Shown: positions 1-6,551 of the stretch, piece after piece
How positions within the stretch are numbered: the first letter of the stretch is position 1
Layout: each line of letters opens with the position of its first letter
NCBI GenBank assembly: GCA_021819985.1
Contig: JAKAEG010000117.1
Location: 1-8,922, forward strand
Direction: 5' to 3'
DNA length: 8,922 bases
Source of the DNA: Nitrospirota bacterium
Lineage (GTDB): Bacteria > Nitrospirota > Thermodesulfovibrionia > Thermodesulfovibrionales > JdFR-88
Notes under the pieces: model-generated
What the model saw: only the letters and a program-made list of their open reading frames with translations
Databases searched by the model: none
Told to the model about the DNA's origin: nothing
Made by a program: the position numbers and the translations under genes

Positions 1-192
1 CGACAATCCGCCGCCGTCTCACCATCGCCCTTTCGGAACTTTTATTCCGCTGTCCCTGCTGTCACCGGGAATTCAGGAGATAGGCGAATACATATGAATA
101 TTTATGACACAGTAGTACTAGTGTGGTGTCCCGTAAATAGCTTTACATAACAGCTTTCAAGTAAGGTTTAGAAACCTGGGCATCTCTAAGAT
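1..192. other. Left-edge stretch without a recognisable gene
   Basis: I find no supportable gene here. Two plus-strand frames are open from the left edge and stop at 81-83 and 95-97, so a gene tail entering from the left is possible. The translated tails of about 26-31 residues match no family I recognise. The stretch near 108-145 is AT-rich and contains short palindromic steps (agtact, actagt), but I could not find a matching inverted partner elsewhere in the window, so I do not call an insertion-sequence end. Confidence 0.4.
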
Positions 193-257
193 CGTCATGC
201 CCGAGTGTCTTAATCGGGCATCCATTTTGACGTGTTTATAAATTGGATTCCTGCTTA
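193..257. repeat. Decayed copy of a dispersed two-hairpin (REP/MITE-like) element
   Basis: The left half contains an inverted repeat, atgcccga at 197-204 paired with tcgggcat at 214-221. A spacer and a tggattcc block (244-251) follow. The same arrangement, with very similar sequence and spacing, occurs intact at 7917-7993. Here the second hairpin has lost its pairing arm: after tggattcctgc the sequence diverges. A further gggcat at 178-183 could pair with atgccc at 197-202 as a competing stem. It lies just downstream of the QueC-like gene and its tandem duplication. Confidence 0.6.
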
Positions 258-280
258 AAAACCATCTGTACCTGGTCAGA

Positions 281-539
281 GTTTTTTCCCCAGGTATCCA
301 TTTTGGATGGCATCGGATAACGTTTTATTTACACGCTTCGGGGCAATACCCGATATTTTTTTCGTTATCGACGGCCTCCGTAACCGGACCTTCAGTTTTT
401 TGTGAGGCCAGTTTTTTCCCCAGGTATCCATTCTGGATGGCATCGGATGACGTTTCATTTACACGCTTCGGGGCAATACCCGATATTTTTTTCGTTATCG
501 ACGGCCTCCGTAACCGGACCTTCAGTTTTTGTGAGGCCA
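281..539. repeat. Tandem direct duplication, units of 130 and 129 bp
   Basis: Unit A is 281-410 and unit B is 411-539. By eye they differ at three single-base substitutions (t/c in the tccattt[t/c]tgg region, then ggata/gaa and gttt[t/c]attt) plus one length change in a T run: six T at 396-401 in unit A, five T at 526-530 in unit B. The duplication overlaps the 3' end of the minus-strand QueC-like gene. It therefore changes that gene's C-terminus, and the T-run difference places the two copies in different reading frames. The near identity points to a recent duplication. Confidence 0.95.
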
Positions 540-1719
540 TGGAAATCTTCTGCTGAATGCTGTTTCGAAAGAGTAAAAATTTCAGCGCTTTGACCCATGA
601 TGCATTTATGGACATTTTTTTTGCCAGCGCGAATATTCTCTCAAACTCAGTGGCATCCGGCTTTGCCAGCCTCATGATCTGAAGATCGCTGACATCGTGC
701 TCGAAGCAGCCAGGCAGAGGCAGGCCAAGCACCCTGAAGTTCAGGATCGTCATTATGCACTTGTCACAAAGATTACAGTTTTTATCTTTTCCCTGGCCCA
801 CCATGCATACACGGAGGTTCTGCACCGCCTCCAGCCATACGGCTATCTCACGGACCTTCTCCGTCCTGAAAAAAGATGCCCCGTCATAGACTATCCTGAA
901 AGAGTCGCTCGACAGCATCCAGTCCGTAACCGGGTTTGTGCCCCACGGCAGCACGAATCCCTTATACGGCCCGCTGCTTGGGACAAGCCCTTCAGTGAAC
1001 CCGCCCTGAAACAGCGTCAGGCAGGACGCAAGCGCGGCCCCATGCGAATCCCACCATGGGTCTCTCAGGTCTCTTATATTTGTAACTACCGGGACCATCT
1101 CCATGCCGAGGCTGGAAAGCATCTTTTCCGATCTTTCGGCCGCCATGCGGAATATATGTCCCCTGTCAAGCAGAATGTCGAAACCATGTACAATAATTCC
1201 GGCTTTCAATGAGCGCGTGGACCTGCCGCATCTTTTTTTTGAATGCCTGAATGCGGTAAAGGCCGAATCAACGCCCCCTGAGAAGGCTGAGACCGCCCTG
1301 TCTTGGGCAGCATGCTCCTGCTCGTGTTCAGTATCAGCCGAAATCTCGATCTTGGTGTATTGCTCCGGTCGCCAGCTTACCCAGGCAGACTGGAATTCCT
1401 CAAGGTTTCTTAGCAGCGACGGAGAGACTTCGCAATGCACATGCATATCCATATGCCTGCGCATTGCGGTAAACAGTGTTGCGAGGACAAACGGGTCCGC
1501 GCCTTTGGTAAGCGCATGGCCGTATTTTTCCGGGAAACGGTACCACACGCGGGCGGCGTTGGCGATTTTCAATCGGCCCGCCAGCTGACCCCATGGTTTC
1601 ACTATAGGTGTTGATGTATAGCTCGTCAGTTCCCCAATACCCTCAAGGGTAACCGCGGCGGTAATCGTGCTCTCCCGCCGCACAGGCTCCTCAATCCATA
1701 AATGAATTTTTTCAGCCAC
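325..1719 (-). CDS. QueC-like PP-loop ATPase (adenine nucleotide alpha-hydrolase fold), substrate unknown
   Basis: This 464-residue protein starts at GTG (1717-1719) behind a strong ribosome site, AAAGGAGG, six bases upstream. The PP-loop motif SGGVDS sits at residues 147-152 and marks an ATP-pyrophosphatase that adenylates its substrate. Cys305, Cys315, Cys318 and Cys321 form C-x9-C-x2-C-x2-C, close to the zinc site of QueC (7-cyano-7-deazaguanine synthase). A conserved-looking block with DSHGAAL and LPWGTNP lies between (about residues 220-262). An N-terminal region of about 140 residues has no QueC counterpart that I recognise. No other queuosine gene is nearby, so a role in ordinary preQ0 synthesis is not supported. 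QueC-like enzymes also occur in defence loci (Qat, type IV CBASS), but no partner of those systems is visible. From residue 394 onward the protein reads through the tandem duplication, so its last 70 residues are probably a recent and perhaps non-functional addition. It lies 32 bp behind the propeller lipoprotein gene. Confidence 0.8.
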   Translation of the reverse strand: MAEKIHLWIEEPVRRESTITAAVTLEGIGELTSYTSTPIVKPWGQLAGRLKIANAARVWYRFPEKYGHALTKGADPFVLATLFTAMRRHMDMHVHCEVSPSLLRNLEEFQSAWVSWRPEQYTKIEISADTEHEQEHAAQDRAVSAFSGGVDSAFTAFRHSKKRCGRSTRSLKAGIIVHGFDILLDRGHIFRMAAERSEKMLSSLGMEMVPVVTNIRDLRDPWWDSHGAALASCLTLFQGGFTEGLVPSSGPYKGFVLPWGTNPVTDWMLSSDSFRIVYDGASFFRTEKVREIAVWLEAVQNLRVCMVGQGKDKNCNLCDKCIMTILNFRVLGLPLPGCFEHDVSDLQIMRLAKPDATEFERIFALAKKMSINASWVKALKFLLFRNSIQQKISMASQKLKVRLRRPSITKKISGIAPKRVNETSSDAIQNGYLGKKLASQKTEGPVTEAVDNEKNIGYCPEACK

Positions 1720-1751
1720 GGCGCCCCTCCTTTCGCAATCCGTTCATGGCC

Positions 1752-3392
1752 TTAATGTATTGCATAGAGGTTGTCGTCCTCCGACCCCATGTAGATGGTC
1801 CCGTCGGCCCCTATCACGGGAGACGCGTCCGCTCCATAATAAGGGGTCATCATGAATTTCCATTGCAGCGAGCCGTTGGGGTTTAAGGCGTAAAGGTAAC
1901 CGTCGTCAGACCCGAAATAAATAGTCCCGTCGCCCCCGACCACAGGGGGTGACTGCACATAGCTGCCTGCTGTGAAGGCCCATTTTTGCGTGCCATCAGG
2001 GTTTATAGCAAATAAATTATGGCCATCTGAACCTATGTAGATTGTCCCGTCCGCGCCTATTGCGGCTGATGACGGTGTGTATATGCAACTCGTATGGAAG
2101 ACCCATTTTTGTGTCCCGTCAGAGTTTATCGCATAGAGGTTTCCGTCTGACCCATTATCAGATGAGTTTGAATTATCACATGATCCTATATAAATGGTCC
2201 CGTCGGCGCCTATTGCTGGAGAAGACTCCACCCCAAAGACTGTTGGGAAACTCCATTTCTCTGACCCGTCTGGATTTATCGCGTAAACGTGATTGTCATC
2301 CGATCCCACATAGATCGTTCCAGCATCTCCTATCGAAGGAGATGATCCCACATCACTTCCCGTTTGGAAGTTCCATTTTTTTGTGCCATCGGGATTGATT
2401 GCATATATGTTCCCATCATTACACCCCACATAGATAGTACCATCGTCACCTATCGTGGGGGACGATCCGATCGCATTGCGTGTAACGAAATACCATTTTT
2501 GGGTCCCGTCGGGATTTACCGCATACAGGCCCGGGGCTGCTCCTGACAGGTTGCCGCCATCCGACCCGAAATAAATGGTCCCGTCAGCGCCTACCGCCGG
2601 GGATGAGTACACATTGCCGTGGGCGGTGAAGGTCCATTTTACCGAACCGTCAGGGTTGAACGCATAGAGCTTGCCGTTATCTGAATTGTAATTATATGTT
2701 CCAGTATAGAGGGTCCCGTCGGCGCCTATCGCCGGAGATGAGTAGTCCTGTATCCCGTCTCCGAAAAAGTAAGCCCATTTTTTCTGGCCCGTCGCGCCGC
2801 TTGTTATACTGCTTCGGTTCGTCCTGTTATTTATTCTGAATTCCGGGCTGACGGTTTTAGCCAATCCCAAAACGAGGTTTACCGTGCAGGTGCCGGATGT
2901 CGTATATGCGCTGCCGGTATATCCGGCCTTGGTGGCTTTTACCCTGTATACATAATTGCCGTTTGAAAGACCGGAAACCTTAAAAGACGTATTGGTCCCA
3001 TTATATATGCCTGTAAAGGCCCCGCTGTTTTTGCTCGTCTCAAGCACATAAGCAGCGCCGCTTGTGCTGCTTGCGCTCCAGCTTACCGTAAAATAACCAG
3101 AGGAGCTGCTTGAAGGAGCGCTGATGGAGGCAGGGGCCGAGGCGCTTTGCAGATTTTTGGGGGGTGTGCCGGTAACTGTGTTATTTGGGGTGTTTGAGTT
3201 TCCGGTGGTATTTGAGACTGTGTTGGTCAAGCCTCCAATGTTGTTTGTACTGGATGAATTCCCGTTATTTGTATTTGCTGATGTCCCATTACTGGAGCCT
3301 GAGCCACCGCAACCTGAAAATAAAAAAACCGGCGCCGCAAAAAGCAGGAAAAATACGAATGCCATACGCGATTTCCTTGAAAGCCTGTTCAT
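1752..3392 (-). CDS. Lipoprotein with Fn3-like domain and eight PQQ-like beta-propeller repeats
   Basis: The 546-residue product starts at ATG 3392, chosen because AAGGAG lies six bases upstream and a lipoprotein signal follows directly. An in-frame ATG at 3515 would put 41 non-signal residues in front. A basic n-region, hydrophobic residues 11-25 and LFSGC give lipidation at Cys28, so the mature protein is membrane-anchored and extracytoplasmic. Residues 31-78 form a Ser/Asn/Gly/Thr-rich flexible linker. Residues 79-172 look like a fibronectin type III domain. Residues 200-546 hold eight repeats of about 40 residues built on KWxF, SSPxIGADGTIYxGS and LYAINPDG, which should close an eight-bladed propeller. 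The repeats resemble the PQQ-like/BamB superfamily, but I see no evidence for bound PQQ or enzyme activity. A scaffold or ligand-binding surface role is inferred. It is probably co-transcribed with the QueC-like gene downstream. Confidence 0.85.
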   Translation of the reverse strand: MNRLSRKSRMAFVFFLLFAAPVFLFSGCGGSGSSNGTSANTNNGNSSSTNNIGGLTNTVSNTTGNSNTPNNTVTGTPPKNLQSASAPASISAPSSSSSGYFTVSWSASSTSGAAYVLETSKNSGAFTGIYNGTNTSFKVSGLSNGNYVYRVKATKAGYTGSAYTTSGTCTVNLVLGLAKTVSPEFRINNRTNRSSITSGATGQKKWAYFFGDGIQDYSSPAIGADGTLYTGTYNYNSDNGKLYAFNPDGSVKWTFTAHGNVYSSPAVGADGTIYFGSDGGNLSGAAPGLYAVNPDGTQKWYFVTRNAIGSSPTIGDDGTIYVGCNDGNIYAINPDGTKKWNFQTGSDVGSSPSIGDAGTIYVGSDDNHVYAINPDGSEKWSFPTVFGVESSPAIGADGTIYIGSCDNSNSSDNGSDGNLYAINSDGTQKWVFHTSCIYTPSSAAIGADGTIYIGSDGHNLFAINPDGTQKWAFTAGSYVQSPPVVGGDGTIYFGSDDGYLYALNPNGSLQWKFMMTPYYGADASPVIGADGTIYMGSEDDNLYAIH

Positions 3393-3407
3393 GTCCGTCT
3401 CCTTTTT
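3383..3407 (-). promoter_or_regulatory. Ribosome binding site that fixes the lipoprotein start
   Basis: Read on the minus strand, AAAAAGGAG is followed by ACGGAC and then ATG at 3392. This near-perfect Shine-Dalgarno sequence, directly before the signal peptide, argues for the internal start over the ATG at 3515. The 174 bp between the acyltransferase stop and this start is AT-rich, with a run of A and T near 3480-3500, but I cannot define a convincing -35/-10 pair there. Confidence 0.75.
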
Positions 3408-3566
3408 ATGATTTCCATTATGATTTGCCTGGATAAGAATCCAATCCTCAAAAAATGCTTTTGCGGACTTCATTTCAGGATATTTTTTATATAAAAAAAC
3501 CAATGACTCTTCCATCAGGAATCTGATACGCGGAACTCATCCGGTTTTAACCAAAGCGGGCCGATG

Positions 3567-4835
3567 CTAATTTTTAAAAAGGGTATCCGCGGATCGTACG
3601 GCAATTTTGTCCTTAATGGCTGCGGGGATAAGTACCGTTTTTTCATAATGTCCTTGCGAATTCTTATTTTCACCGGACAGGAATAGATTGATTCTGTCCA
3701 TTCCGTCAATATATGAATTTTTGAATATGTTGTTAAAATCTTCGGTCGTGCCTAAATCCTTTTCATCCGGAAAAACGGCCCCTTCCAGCCTGCCCTGATT
3801 GTTTAAAAAAATGAATGGATTTTTCGAAAAAAAACTCCTGACGCAGGTGGAATCAGCCAGGGGAGTTATCACGAAGCCGAAATCCGGGAAACTTTTTATA
3901 AGACTCATGCCCCTTGCTTTTTTGAACTGCAGCACCCCGTCATTTACAAACGCCCTGGAATACCCGTAGTGCATCCTCTCATAGCCCTTCTGCCTTAAAT
4001 GCAGGGCGCAAAAATAATCCGTCACCCCTCTTACGCCAGTCCTGATCAGGTCGTCCCGGCCATCCTTGATTCCGAGGGACCATAACCTTGCCGTATCCCC
4101 CTCATACACTAAGATGTTTCCGGCAACATATTCGCCGTCTTTTTTTACAAGCATCAGTTCGCAGATTTCCGCGCCCTTTTTCATTTCCTGATAACTCATG
4201 AGAAAAGCCCTGTTTCCATATCTGCCGTTTATGTAAGGCAGATACATCCTCGCGTAAAAATCATCGAACCTGGCTTCATCCTGTGTGACCTCGTAACTGA
4301 ATTTGTATTTTTTTATTTTCCTTATATCATTTTTCCTTGAGTGTGTCTCGTCGGGGACTGCTGTTCCCGTGCTCCCGCCCACCCAGCCGGGTATATAAAA
4401 CCGGTTCCCCTCACTGAAAAATCTCGTGTAAATGTCTCTTTCCAATCTGAATATGGCCAGGCCGCAATCCGTAAATAGCTTTTTCTTCAATGCCCGAAGG
4501 CCCCAGAGTGACACTTTCCCAACATGGGAAGCTTTGCCGTTTTCGAAGGCGAGGCCGGTAAAATAGTTCTTATCAATTTCCGGGCCGGCGAAAAGTATTC
4601 TGAGGGTACCCTGCGGGACGCCCCCCATTTTCCCCTCTATTGTCCATACGTCTGTCTTGGTCTTCAATGAGTAGATGAACCGCCGCTGCATGCCATAGAT
4701 GCCGCGAAACGTTGAGAATATTTTTTTCAAAAAATTGATGCGAGTTATATGAAATGCCGTTTTCGGACATAATGCCGATTTGCCGGCACCGTAGAGCGTC
4801 TTATCCGTTTGGACCATTACTTTACTCAATCCCAT
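3567..4835 (-). CDS. Putative FemAB/GNAT-fold acyltransferase
   Basis: The 422-residue product starts at ATG 4835 with GAGGTG seven bases upstream. A longer frame reaches a TTG at 4997, but that extension has no ribosome site and no recognisable sequence. Residues 165-320 look like the acyl-transfer domain of the FemAB/BioF2-like group: SRKNDIRKIKK, then DDFYARMYLPYINGRYG, a strand-rich ELMLVKKDGEYVAGNILVYEG segment split around Gly238, and a late YSRAFVNDGVLQFKKARG helix. FemAB proteins add amino acids to peptidoglycan, and related GNAT proteins acylate other metabolites; which applies here cannot be read from sequence. There is no signal peptide, so it should be cytoplasmic. The N-terminal 160 residues and the C-terminal 90 are unassigned. 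It is the first of three same-strand genes, 174 bp ahead of the lipoprotein gene. The family call rests on remembered motif pattern and needs profile confirmation. Confidence 0.55.
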   Translation of the reverse strand: MGLSKVMVQTDKTLYGAGKSALCPKTAFHITRINFLKKIFSTFRGIYGMQRRFIYSLKTKTDVWTIEGKMGGVPQGTLRILFAGPEIDKNYFTGLAFENGKASHVGKVSLWGLRALKKKLFTDCGLAIFRLERDIYTRFFSEGNRFYIPGWVGGSTGTAVPDETHSRKNDIRKIKKYKFSYEVTQDEARFDDFYARMYLPYINGRYGNRAFLMSYQEMKKGAEICELMLVKKDGEYVAGNILVYEGDTARLWSLGIKDGRDDLIRTGVRGVTDYFCALHLRQKGYERMHYGYSRAFVNDGVLQFKKARGMSLIKSFPDFGFVITPLADSTCVRSFFSKNPFIFLNNQGRLEGAVFPDEKDLGTTEDFNNIFKNSYIDGMDRINLFLSGENKNSQGHYEKTVLIPAAIKDKIAVRSADTLFKN

Positions 4836-5032
4836 TCCCGTGCACCTCGTTCCATTTTTTTGACTCTCGCAGGCGCCGATGGCGAGGCAGTTATCGAACG
4901 CTCGCCTCCACAAGAATAAAAAAACTGCATGGCTCCGCCTCCTTGCACACATCCGCCAGGGAGGCCCTTCAGTAGGCATTCCTTGAATAGGATGCAATTA
5001 GTGTGCCCGCGCCGCTCATATGGTCCTGTAAA

Positions 5033-5158
5033 ATGGGGCCAAAAAAAATTATTAAACTCATCTATACGCTCGATTACGATATGTCCAAACCGGCGATTAT
5101 AAGTATGCTTTTATCCGGGACCCTTTCCGCGGGTGCCGTCATTGCCCAGGTTGGTTAA
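5033..5158 (+). CDS. Candidate 41-residue small protein with one hydrophobic segment (uncertain)
   Basis: An ATG-to-TAA frame encodes 41 residues: a basic N-terminus (MGPKKIIK), then a hydrophobic C-terminal stretch at about residues 20-39 that could span a membrane. No Shine-Dalgarno sequence precedes the ATG and I recognise no family. It lies in the 460-bp gap between the divergently read acyltransferase and DUF2147 genes. It may be a chance frame; I list it because this gap otherwise contains nothing coding. Confidence 0.2.
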   Translation: MGPKKIIKLIYTLDYDMSKPAIISMLLSGTLSAGAVIAQVG

Positions 5159-5269
5159 CGTGCTGTCAGCTCGATGTGTATGTTGGATACAAAAACGGGA
5201 TAGGGCTGTTTACAATGGTAACAGGCATAAATTTCTTCATTTGAGTGGTCCGCCATTTTTTCCTGATGA

Positions 5270-5275
5270 TATAAT
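5270..5275 (+). promoter_or_regulatory. Probable -10 box of the DUF2147 gene
   Basis: TATAAT is a consensus -10 hexamer, preceded by TGA. No good -35 hexamer lies 16-18 bases upstream. Transcription would begin near 5282, just before the GGAGAAG ribosome site at 5284-5290. This supports GTG 5298 as the start over the ATGs at 5274 and 5280, which overlap or directly follow the -10 box. Confidence 0.5.
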
Positions 5276-5297
5276 GCTGATGTGGAGAAGAAAACGT

Positions 5298-5759
5298 GTG
5301 AAGACACTCGATAGATCATTTAAAACGGGCGCCGCGCTCTGTTTTATTTTCACCCTTTTTATTGTCCATCATGGATTGGCCGCAAACGGCGCGGGTCCTA
5401 TTTTGGGAACATGGCTTACCAGAGATCGTGATGCAAAGATCAGCATCTATGAATGCGGCGGGAAAAAATACTGCGGCAAAATAGTGTGGGTAAAGGACGG
5501 GCCGAAGACCGACGAGAAAAATCCTGATGCCGCCCTGAGAAACAGGCCTGTACTGGGTCTGGAAATAATGAAAGGGTTTTCATACGAGGGGAAAAACAGA
5601 TGGGCCGGGGGCAGGCTCTACGACCCAAAAAGCGGAAACACATACAGGGGCGTTATGCGGTTCGAACCGCCCAACCGGCTAAGGCTCAGGGGTTATGTCC
5701 TTCTTCCTCTATTCGGCAGGACCGATACCTGGACAAAAATGGAAGGGCCTGACAGGTGA
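5298..5759 (+). CDS. Exported DUF2147 family protein
   Basis: The 153-residue product is read from GTG 5298, with GGAGAAG seven bases upstream. In-frame ATGs at 5274 and 5280 would only add a few residues and have no ribosome site. Residues 1-29 are a signal peptide: basic start, hydrophobic core ALCFIFTLFIV and a likely cut after HGLAA. The mature part fits the DUF2147 family: GTWLTRDRDAKISIYECG, the Cys53/Cys59 pair with CGKIVWVKDG, GLEIMKGF, GGRLYDPKSGNTYRG and an LRLRGY segment near the end. Length is normal for the family. These small beta-rich periplasmic proteins have no established function. The gene converges on the AlgH-like gene with only 6 bp between stop codons and no clear terminator hairpin. 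Confidence 0.85.
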   Translation: MKTLDRSFKTGAALCFIFTLFIVHHGLAANGAGPILGTWLTRDRDAKISIYECGGKKYCGKIVWVKDGPKTDEKNPDAALRNRPVLGLEIMKGFSYEGKNRWAGGRLYDPKSGNTYRGVMRFEPPNRLRLRGYVLLPLFGRTDTWTKMEGPDR

Positions 5760-5765
5760 ATCTTT

Positions 5766-6497
5766 TTATCTGAGCCGATATGCCAGTCTCAGTAGGCCGG
5801 TTGCATTCATGGCCTCTATGCCCGATTTGCCAATGAGTTCCGGCCATATTTCCGATGCCGGCAGATCGAAAAGAGTTTTTTCGTCAGCGGACAGAATATA
5901 CCAGTCGCCGCGATTGATCTCCGATTCAAGCTGGCCGGAGGTCCACCCGGCGTATCCGGCATAAATGCGGAACCTGGAAGCAGGGTCTTTGGCGGCAGCT
6001 TTGAGCGCGTTCATGTCGGCGCTGATATAGATTTGGTTAAATATGCGAAGCGATTTCCCAGGCGGATTTTTCGACCTCGAGGCCAGGAGCAAAAAGGCCT
6101 TATACATCTCCACAGGCCCTCCGAGAAAGGCCGGATCTTGCCTGTTTTTAAGCTCTTTCACCTCCGGGAACAACTTTGAGATCGGCGCTTTCGTCGGCCT
6201 GTTTATTATCAATCCCATGGCCCCGCCGGCCCCATATTCGATAATCAAGATCACTGTCTCAGAAAAGATCGAGCCGGTAAGCTGTCTGGTTGCCACCAGG
6301 AATTCCCCAGCTGTGGGGCCTGACCGGTGCAATTGGGGCATCGAGGGCCCGGCGGAGCCGAAACTGCAAAGCAGCAAGTTTTTTTCCTGGCCTGCAATGG
6401 ATGACTCAGGGACAATGAGAAAAAGGAAAAGGAAAATCAGCAATACGGGAAAAAAAGGCCGGAGAAAAAACAAAAACCTTTCCAGTTTAATTTTCAT
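5766..6497 (-). CDS. AlgH/YqgE (UPF0301, DUF179) family protein with N-terminal signal sequence
   Basis: The 243-residue product starts at ATG 6497. Residues about 64-240 carry the family hallmarks: GEFLVATRQLTG, SETVILIIEYGAGGAMGLIINRP (76-101), FLGGPV (124-129) and YAGYAGWTSGQLESEI (179-194). Ordinary family members are cytoplasmic, about 185 residues long, and begin close to the LVAT block. This one adds about 60 residues: Lys/Arg-rich 1-13, a hydrophobic run at 14-29 and SSIAG at 32-36, a plausible signal peptidase site or an anchor. The protein is therefore predicted to be exported or membrane-tethered. Family function is poorly defined; AlgH was named for an effect on alginate regulation in Pseudomonas. 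No Shine-Dalgarno sequence precedes the ATG, and the predicted -10 box ends six bases upstream. The gene lies 54 bp behind the Y-family polymerase gene and may also be read from that transcript. Confidence 0.88.
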   Translation of the reverse strand: MKIKLERFLFFLRPFFPVLLIFLFLFLIVPESSIAGQEKNLLLCSFGSAGPSMPQLHRSGPTAGEFLVATRQLTGSIFSETVILIIEYGAGGAMGLIINRPTKAPISKLFPEVKELKNRQDPAFLGGPVEMYKAFLLLASRSKNPPGKSLRIFNQIYISADMNALKAAAKDPASRFRIYAGYAGWTSGQLESEINRGDWYILSADEKTLFDLPASEIWPELIGKSGIEAMNATGLLRLAYRLR

Positions 6498-6503
6498 AAT
6501 TAT

Positions 6504-6531
6504 ATATTACCCGATAATCAGGAATCTTCAA
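6504..6531 (-). promoter_or_regulatory. Possible promoter of the AlgH-like gene, leaderless geometry
   Basis: On the minus strand TTGAAG (6531-6526) is followed by a 16-base spacer and TAATAT (6509-6504). The -10 box ends six bases before ATG 6497, so transcription would start at about the initiation codon. The absence of a Shine-Dalgarno sequence agrees with this. The AT-rich context makes chance matches easy, so the support is moderate at best. Confidence 0.35.
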
Positions 6532-6551
6532 TTTTTTGGAGATCGCCCCTC

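Noticed and set aside
2..97. Plus-strand tail ending LSLLSPGIQEIGEYI, vaguely like C-terminal parts of some recombinase-associated proteins
   Set aside because: The preceding residues do not match such a domain and two other frames are equally open, so the resemblance is likely chance.
276..458. Separate 60-codon minus-strand frame inside the duplication
   Set aside because: It is the alternative reading frame of the duplicated segment, explained by the T-run length difference, with no ribosome site of its own.
1712..1747. Eleven-codon minus-strand mini-frame overlapping the GTG start of the QueC-like gene, possible leader peptide
   Set aside because: Its ATG has no properly spaced ribosome site and the frame mostly reflects the Shine-Dalgarno region of the real gene.
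4836..4997. N-terminal extension of the acyltransferase to a TTG at 4997
   Set aside because: There is no ribosome site, the sequence is unrecognisable, and a good GAGGTG site precedes the ATG at 4835.
5206..5224. Imperfect inverted repeat ctgtttac/gtaacag upstream of the DUF2147 gene
   Set aside because: The arms are short and unequal, and the position is too far from the -10 box for a convincing operator.
5657..5670. Perfect 14-bp palindrome gcggttcgaaccgc resembling an operator
   Set aside because: It lies inside the DUF2147 coding region over the conserved MRFEPP segment, has no partner site nearby and does not match the GAAC-N4-GTTC spacing.
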